Origin: Casimicrobiaceae bacterium
Lineage (GTDB): Bacteria; Pseudomonadota; Gammaproteobacteria; Burkholderiales; Casimicrobiaceae
DNA length: 64,000 bases
Direction: 5' to 3'
NCBI GenBank assembly: GCA_026646885.1
Contig: JAPKHK010000006.1
Span: 1 to 64,000, forward strand
This document shows positions 59,007-64,000 of this stretch, one piece after another (the first letter of the stretch is position 1; each line of letters opens with the position of its first letter). The notes beneath the pieces are model-generated. The model saw only the letters and a list, made by a program, of their open reading frames with translations. It had not been told where the DNA came from and did no database searches. Made by a program: the position numbers and the translations under genes.

Positions 59007-59552
59007 TCAAGGTGTCACTTCCCAGCGCTGCCATTCGGACTCGAGATTCCAGTCGCGCGAGCCTAGCGCGGAGAGTTGGAAGGGTTTGGGCATCTGTGCC
59101 ACGTCGAGCCTGAAGCGCACCGCCGCCCGGTAGCTGCCGCCTTTGGCTATCAGTCCCTTGTCCACCACCGGCCGGCCACGCACACGCGAGAGTAGGCGCA
59201 GCACATCGTCCAGACTAGCGACGTTTTGCGTGTAGAGCCCGCTGGACAGTCGGTATTGGCGAGTCAGCGCATTGTAGGAAACGCGATAGCTGAAATGTTG
59301 CGCGGTCAGCGACTCATCCAGCCAATACCAGCGCGGTCGAGTGAGCTCGAATTCGAGCGTGAAGTACAACGGTACTCCGTGGTGCAAAGCATCTTCGAGG
59401 GTAGCGTTGAAGGCGAACGCGAATTCGGCATTCAACACATAGCGTTCTTCTTCGTCTAGAGACAGCTCGGCCGCCTTCACCGCAATGCCTTCGGCTTGCG
59501 CCAAACCGGAACTGAGCACAAGCAGAACAAGGATCAGGCGAACGAGCGGCAT
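59007..59552 (-). CDS. DUF4390 family exported protein
   Basis: A 181-residue secreted protein with signal peptide (MPLVRLILVLLVLSSGLAQA) and a beta-rich mature part (YVLNAEFAFAFNATLEDALHHGVPLYF, RPRWYWLDE, YRLSSGLYTQNVASLDD). DUF4390 genes regularly lie between rsmB and ntrY in betaproteobacteria. Function unknown; envelope location suggests a link to NtrY sensing. Confidence 0.9.
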   Translation of the reverse strand: MPLVRLILVLLVLSSGLAQAEGIAVKAAELSLDEEERYVLNAEFAFAFNATLEDALHHGVPLYFTLEFELTRPRWYWLDESLTAQHFSYRVSYNALTRQYRLSSGLYTQNVASLDDVLRLLSRVRGRPVVDKGLIAKGGSYRAAVRFRLDVAQMPKPFQLSALGSRDWNLESEWQRWEVTP

Positions 59553-59600
59553 GCGGATGCAGGCTACCGCGGCGCGGCGCCACCTCCCTCGGTTGAGCGT

Positions 59601-60881
59601 TCAGGATTTTTCGAGCAAGGCGTAGAAGAAACCGTCGTGATTGTGCTCCGCATCGGTGGCGACTGGCAAGAGCTGCCCCGCGCACGCACCCGGAAGGTCG
59701 ACGCCGAGCTGGCGCGCATCGCTGTGCCGCGCGAGAAAGCCCTCAATCACCGCAGCATTCTCGGCGCGGAACACCGAACAGGTGGAATAGAGCATACGGC
59801 CTCCACGGGCAAGCAGAGGCCAGAGCGCGTCGACGATCTCTCCTTGGAGGCGGCTGAGCTCGGCCAAATCGCTCGCGCGCCGCAGGTGTTTGATGTCGGG
59901 GTGCCGTCGCGCCACTCCCGAGGAAGAGCATGGCACATCCGCGAGGATGCGGTCGAAAGGGTGTCCGTCCCACCAAGTCTGCACAGAACGTGCGTCACCA
60001 GCCTTTACGACGGCGGCAAGACCGAGGCGTGCGAAGTTTTCGCGCAGTCGCTGCAGGCGCTCCGGATCGCTATCGAGCGCGGTCAGCTCGCACTCGGCGG
60101 TTTCGAGCAAATGGCTGGCCTTTCCCCCGGGGGCTGCGCATGCGTCCAGCACGTGCATGCCCTCGCCGGGATCGAGCAGCCGGGCAGCCCACTGCGCCCC
60201 TGCGTCCTGCACGGAGAACCAGCCTTCGGCGAAGCCGGGAAGTGCGGTCACGGGCTGCGGCCGCTCAAGCATCACTCCGCTTTCGGCCACGGGTTGCGCA
60301 GCGATGCCCGCGGTGCGCAACGCCGCGAGAAGAGCGTCGCGCGAACACCTCCGGCGGTTCGCGCGCAGGCACATGGGCGGGCGGGCGTTGTCCGCATCAA
60401 GAATGTCCTTCCAGCGTTCCGGATACTCGGCACGTAGCCGCGTGATCCACCACGTCGGGTGGGCGTAGCGGGCGACGTCGTCCCCCGCGAGCGCGGACAA
60501 GCGTTGCCCCCGCGTGCGCAGGAACTCCCGCAAGACGCCATTCACCAGCCCCTTGGCATGGGCGAAGCCGGCGCGTGCCGCCGCCTGCACCGCCTGGTCC
60601 ACCACGGCATGGGCTGGTGCCGCGGTCTCCAGCAATTGATACATGGCAACGCCGATCAGACACCGCAGTTCCAACGCAGGCGGCTGTTTGCGAAACAAAG
60701 CGCGTTCGAGGGCTTCGATGCGCCACCACCAGCGGAGGGTGCCGTAACACAGTTCCTGCACCAGCGGTGCTTCCGCCCCGCCATGGCTTGCGCGCGGTCG
60801 CCCGGCCAGAAGCGTGGCGAGGCTGCGCCCGCGCAGTACCGAGCCGACTATTTGTGCCGCCTGCCGTTGGGCCGACTCCAC
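59601..60881 (-). CDS. rsmB: 16S rRNA (cytosine(967)-C(5))-methyltransferase
   Basis: A 426-residue enzyme with an N-terminal NusB-like RNA-binding domain (AAPAHAVVDQAVQAA, HAKGLVNGVLREFLR) and a SAM methyltransferase domain (VLDACAAPGGKASHLLE, RILADVPCSSSGVARRHPDIK with the catalytic Cys, YSTCSVFRAENAAV with the second Cys). GTG start. Confidence 0.96.
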   Translation of the reverse strand: MESAQRQAAQIVGSVLRGRSLATLLAGRPRASHGGAEAPLVQELCYGTLRWWWRIEALERALFRKQPPALELRCLIGVAMYQLLETAAPAHAVVDQAVQAAARAGFAHAKGLVNGVLREFLRTRGQRLSALAGDDVARYAHPTWWITRLRAEYPERWKDILDADNARPPMCLRANRRRCSRDALLAALRTAGIAAQPVAESGVMLERPQPVTALPGFAEGWFSVQDAGAQWAARLLDPGEGMHVLDACAAPGGKASHLLETAECELTALDSDPERLQRLRENFARLGLAAVVKAGDARSVQTWWDGHPFDRILADVPCSSSGVARRHPDIKHLRRASDLAELSRLQGEIVDALWPLLARGGRMLYSTCSVFRAENAAVIEGFLARHSDARQLGVDLPGACAGQLLPVATDAEHNHDGFFYALLEKS

Positions 60882-60906
60882 CGGTGACTGGCGGTCCCGG
60901 CCGGGT

Positions 60907-61737
60907 TCAGCGCACCAAAGCCAGTAGCCTGCGGATACGCTCGGCCGTGGCAGGATGGGTGCTGAACAAACCGCGGAAGCCTTCCCCCGACAGCGGGTTG
61001 ATGATCATCATTTGCGCCGTCGCCGGATGTTGTTCCGCCGCTGGCAACGGCACGCCCTGGGCATGGCGCTCGATCTTGGCGAGCGCGTCGGCGAGGGCGC
61101 GAGCATCGCCGCAAATATCCGCGCCGCCCCGGTCGGCTTCGTATTCGCGCGAGCGCGATATCGCCATCTGCAGCAGCGCGGCGGCAATCGGAGCCACCAC
61201 GAGGGCAAGGATCCCCAAGAGCGGATTGCGATCTCGATCGCCCCCGAGTGCGCCGACCCAGGCCAACGACGAAATCGCCCCGGCAATCGAGGCGGTAATG
61301 GTCGAAGTCAGGATGTCGCGGTGCTTGACGTGCGCCAACTCGTGCGCCAGCACACCCCGCAGCTCCCTCGCCGACAGAAGCCGCAGGATACCCGTGGTCA
61401 CTGCGACTGCGGCGTTGTCCGGGTTGCGGCCCGTCGCGAAAGCATTCGGCTGAGCTTCGTCGATCAGGTAGACCTTAGGCATGGGCAGATTGGCGCGTGC
61501 CGCCAGCTCCTGAACCACGGCGTAGAGCTGCGGCGAACTGGCCAAATCGACCTCCTGTGCGTTGTACATGCGCAACACCATTTTGTCGGAAAACCAATAG
61601 GCCCAGAGATTGGTGCCCAAACCGATGAGCAGCGCCAACATCATGCCACCGCCGCCCCCCAGCATCGCGCCGAGAACCCCGAATAGCGCCGTGATGGCCG
61701 CCATCAATAAGGCGGTCTTGAACCAATTGCCAAACAT
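60907..61737 (-). CDS. htpX: Zinc metalloprotease HtpX
   Basis: A 276-residue inner-membrane heat-shock protease that degrades damaged membrane proteins. Two N-terminal helices, zinc motif [12 protein letters not shown], then two more helices and the third zinc ligand in [11 protein letters not shown]. The ATG giving [13 protein letters not shown] is chosen over a longer frame. Confidence 0.95.
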   Translation of the reverse strand: MFGNWFKTALLMAAITALFGVLGAMLGGGGGMMLALLIGLGTNLWAYWFSDKMVLRMYNAQEVDLASSPQLYAVVQELAARANLPMPKVYLIDEAQPNAFATGRNPDNAAVAVTTGILRLLSARELRGVLAHELAHVKHRDILTSTITASIAGAISSLAWVGALGGDRDRNPLLGILALVVAPIAAALLQMAISRSREYEADRGGADICGDARALADALAKIERHAQGVPLPAAEQHPATAQMMIINPLSGEGFRGLFSTHPATAERIRRLLALVR

Positions 61738-61836
61738 GATCTCAGGCTCCCAAGAAAAATCGCTGCTCGACAAATTCCGCCTATCGCATCGCTGACGAGG
61801 GCAGCGTTTCCTTAGATGCTGCCCAAGACGGCAAAT

Positions 61837-62763
61837 TCAACCCATGCGCTCGCCAGGGCGGAGCGCATGCCCGGCGAGAAAGGCGTCACTGGCCATGCGC
61901 CGTGACCCGGCGGCTTGCAGCTCGAAGATGCGCAGTGCCCCTTGCCCGCAGGCAACGAGCAGTCCGCCGCGCCCGACCTCCAGGATTTCCCCGGGCCTCC
62001 CAGCTCCCGCCGCGGGCTCGGCGCGCCAGACTTTGCAAGGCTCGCCACGCAGACGAGTGACCGCGCCAGGCCCGGGGTCCAGCGCCCTGATCTTGCGATC
62101 GAGCGCTTGGGCGGAATCAGTCCAGTCGATCCGACAGTCGGCCGCGCCCAGTTTCGCCGCGTAGCTGGCTCCTGTCGCGGCCTGAGCTATTCTGGGCAGC
62201 GGCTCGGAATGGGATTCTCGCTCGAGCGCCATGACTATGAGTTTGGCCCCCAGCGCCGCCAACTTGTCGTGCAGACTTCCCCCCGTCTCGCGCGGCGCTA
62301 TAGCGACGCTTTCGCGCATGAGCACCGGGCCAGTATCCAGTCCTTCATCCATCTGCATGATCGAGACCCCAGTCTCGGCATCCCCCTCGAGCAGGGCCCG
62401 CTGCAGTGGCGCCGCACCACGCCAGCGCGGCAGCAAAGACGCGTGGATGTTGAGGCAGCCGCGACGAGGCCAGGCCAGGATTTCCCGGGGCAGAATCAAC
62501 CCATAGGCGGCCACCACCAAGTGCTCGACCGGGTAGCGCAGAAGTTCAGCCTGGACCGCGGGGTCCTTCAGGCTTGCCGGCTGCATCACCGTGATGCCGG
62601 CTGCTACTGCCGCCGACTTCACCGCGCTTGGGGTCAACCGCATGCCCCGCCCCGCCGGCCGATCCGGTTGGGTGAGGACGACGGGGATGTCGAACTGCGC
62701 CGCTCGCAAGGCTTCGAGCGCCTGCGCCGCGAACGGCGGCGTTCCGGCGAACGCGACGCGCAT
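61837..62763 (-). CDS. fmt: Methionyl-tRNA formyltransferase
   Basis: A 308-residue enzyme formylating initiator tRNA. It has FAGTPPFAAQAL, QPDRPAGRGMRL, the catalytic NIHASLLPRWRGAAPLQRALLEGD and a C-terminal OB-type domain (AALSM-like GRGGLLVACGQGALRIFELQ). Its ATG overlaps the def stop (ATGA). Confidence 0.97.
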   Translation of the reverse strand: MRVAFAGTPPFAAQALEALRAAQFDIPVVLTQPDRPAGRGMRLTPSAVKSAAVAAGITVMQPASLKDPAVQAELLRYPVEHLVVAAYGLILPREILAWPRRGCLNIHASLLPRWRGAAPLQRALLEGDAETGVSIMQMDEGLDTGPVLMRESVAIAPRETGGSLHDKLAALGAKLIVMALERESHSEPLPRIAQAATGASYAAKLGAADCRIDWTDSAQALDRKIRALDPGPGAVTRLRGEPCKVWRAEPAAGAGRPGEILEVGRGGLLVACGQGALRIFELQAAGSRRMASDAFLAGHALRPGERMG

Positions 62764-63266
62764 CAGCCGGCAAGCCGCTGGCGCTTGCGCAGGCGTGCCT
62801 GCAGTCGGGCCTGCTTCAGGGCCGACAGATATTCGACAAAGACTCGCCCTTGCAGATGATCGAGTTCGTGCTGAATGCAGACCGCGAGGAGCCCCTCCGC
62901 GCTCCGTTCAAAGGGCTTGCCCTGGGCATCGAGTGCCCGGACGGTGACGCACGTCGACCGCCGAACCTTCTCGTAGTACCCAGGGACCGAGAGGCAACCT
63001 TCTTCGCATTCAGTCTCCCCTTCACGGTAGGTGATTTCCGGGTTGATGAGCACCAACAAATCGTCCTTGGTTTCGCTACTGTCGATCACCACGACCCGCT
63101 TATGCACGTCCACCTGCGTCGCGGCAAGACCAATTCCCGGCGCCGCGTACATGGTTTCCGTCATGTCTCGCACCAATTTTCTGATCTCATCGTTTACCAC
63201 CGGAACCGGAGACGCAACTTTATGCAGCCTCGGGTCGGGATATTCGAGAATCTTGAGAATTGCCAT
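62763..63266 (-). CDS. def: Peptide deformylase
   Basis: A 167-residue iron/zinc enzyme removing N-formyl groups. The three motifs are intact: [24 protein letters not shown], and [11 protein letters not shown] with HExxH. It is translationally coupled to fmt and divergent from a LysM gene across 117 bp. Confidence 0.97.
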   Translation of the reverse strand: MAILKILEYPDPRLHKVASPVPVVNDEIRKLVRDMTETMYAAPGIGLAATQVDVHKRVVVIDSSETKDDLLVLINPEITYREGETECEEGCLSVPGYYEKVRRSTCVTVRALDAQGKPFERSAEGLLAVCIQHELDHLQGRVFVEYLSALKQARLQARLRKRQRLAG

Positions 63267-63383
63267 ATTTACTTGCCAAATGAATAATATGAATGCAGAA
63301 TCTCAAGCAATTCCTGATCTCCAGGTCCAGGCTGCCATCGATCTGGCTGATATGACCAGCCCCCATCGACGTAAGAGGCTCCT

Positions 63384-64000
63384 ATGGAAAGAAAGTTTAG
63401 CACACCGCTTAGTTTGCTCGCTGCCGCCGGCATGGCTTGCTTCCTGGCGCTTTCCCCCGCTCGCGCAGATGAAATACCGCTGGCCGATGAGGCACCCGAC
63501 CATTACGTGGTTCAAAAGGGCGACACGCTTTGGGCGATCTCCAAACGCTTCTTGAAGGATCCATGGCGCTGGCCAGAGATCTGGGGCATGAACAAGGATC
63601 AAATCAAGAACCCACATCTCATTTACCCCGGCAACATGGTCATTCTTGAGCGTGGCCCGGATGGCCCTCGGCTGCGGCTGGCCCAGGGCACCGCAGCCGT
63701 TCCGGCCGGCAGCGATGGCCGCCCGACGCTCAAGCTCTCACCCCAGGCGCGCGCAACGCCGATTGACCGCGGGGCGATACCGAGCATTCCTCCTCGCGAT
63801 CTCGAGCCTTTCCTGACCCGGCCCTTAGTCATTGCCCCTGGAGCCCTCGAAACCGCACCCAAGATCATCGGGGGTTCAGAGCGGCGCGTCGCCCTCACCG
63901 TGGGCAACACCGCGTACGCTTCCGGGATCCAGGAATCCATGGGTGAAGCCTGGTTGATCTACCGGCCCGGCCGCGCCCTCACGAGCCCGGGCAAAGAAGA
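63384..64000 (+). CDS. LysM-domain exported protein (partial, runs off the window)
   Basis: An open frame from ATG at 63384 to the window end (205 codons seen). It has a signal peptide (ending SPARA), then a LysM peptidoglycan-binding domain (HYVVQKGDTLWAISKRFLKDP, WPEIWGMNKDQIKNPHLIYPGNMVIL). The rest resembles the LysM proteins regularly encoded next to def/fmt and dprA in betaproteobacteria. AGAGG precedes the ATG. The C-terminus is outside the window. Confidence 0.92.
   Translation, partial: MERKFSTPLSLLAAAGMACFLALSPARADEIPLADEAPDHYVVQKGDTLWAISKRFLKDPWRWPEIWGMNKDQIKNPHLIYPGNMVILERGPDGPRLRLAQGTAAVPAGSDGRPTLKLSPQARATPIDRGAIPSIPPRDLEPFLTRPLVIAPGALETAPKIIGGSERRVALTVGNTAYASGIQESMGEAWLIYRPGRALTSPGKE

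Overview
The window is GC-rich DNA from a proteobacterium, most likely a betaproteobacterium. Several conserved blocks point there: lolB-ispE-tRNA-Gln-prs-rplY-pth-ychF, dapF-DUF484-xerC, rsmD-coaD-ferredoxin, ftsY-ftsE-ftsX-rpoH, and def-fmt-htpX-rsmB-DUF4390-ntrY-ntrX. The lineage is inferred from gene order and protein flavour; no rRNA gene is present.

Layout. 1-7.6 kb: a truncated lipase abutting a fragment of tgt at the very left edge, a small lipoprotein, a patatin-like phospholipase, a large PutA and an EamA transporter. 7.7-15.35 kb: an accessory island of about ten short genes separated by 56-97 bp imperfect palindromes bounded by RYYYAAC and GTTRRRY. These are integron attC sites, so the island is a gene-cassette array without a visible integrase (a CALIN-type array). 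One attC is split by an IS110/IS1111-family insertion sequence; removing about 1.4 kb restores a normal attC. Cassettes include a YefM/YoeB toxin-antitoxin pair, two lipoproteins, an SRA-HNH nuclease broken by one amber codon, a TerB-like protein and several unknowns. 15.7-25.5 kb: a branched-chain 2-oxoacid dehydrogenase operon (E1alpha-E1beta-E2-E3) with a divergent lipoate-ligase homologue, a periplasmic-binding lipoprotein and aconitase. 25.6-29.2 kb: two DUF2269 membrane proteins and a MarR regulator sharing a repeated palindromic operator, then comM and ubiK. 29.3-32.5 kb: a nitrogen unit (outer-membrane TorF-like protein, glnK, amtB) behind a sigma-54-type promoter. 32.5-37.7 kb: a molybdopterin oxidoreductase with fdhD, divergent from gshA. 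37.7-64 kb: housekeeping genes for recombination, cell-wall and isoprenoid precursors, translation, DNA repair, protein targeting, cell division, heat shock, the NtrYX two-component system, and fmt/def; it ends inside a LysM protein.

How the genes work together. The bkd operon and the ligase form a lipoate-dependent module for branched-chain amino-acid breakdown feeding the TCA cycle (acnA); PutA adds proline catabolism. glnK-amtB with the sigma-54 element and ntrYX indicate nitrogen control. rpoH carries a perfect CIRCE element, which places the heat-shock sigma factor under likely HrcA repression.

The most interesting part is the cassette array: its attC asymmetry is uniform, its IS has landed precisely in an attC, and a structured 3' region of the IS is a candidate bridge RNA.
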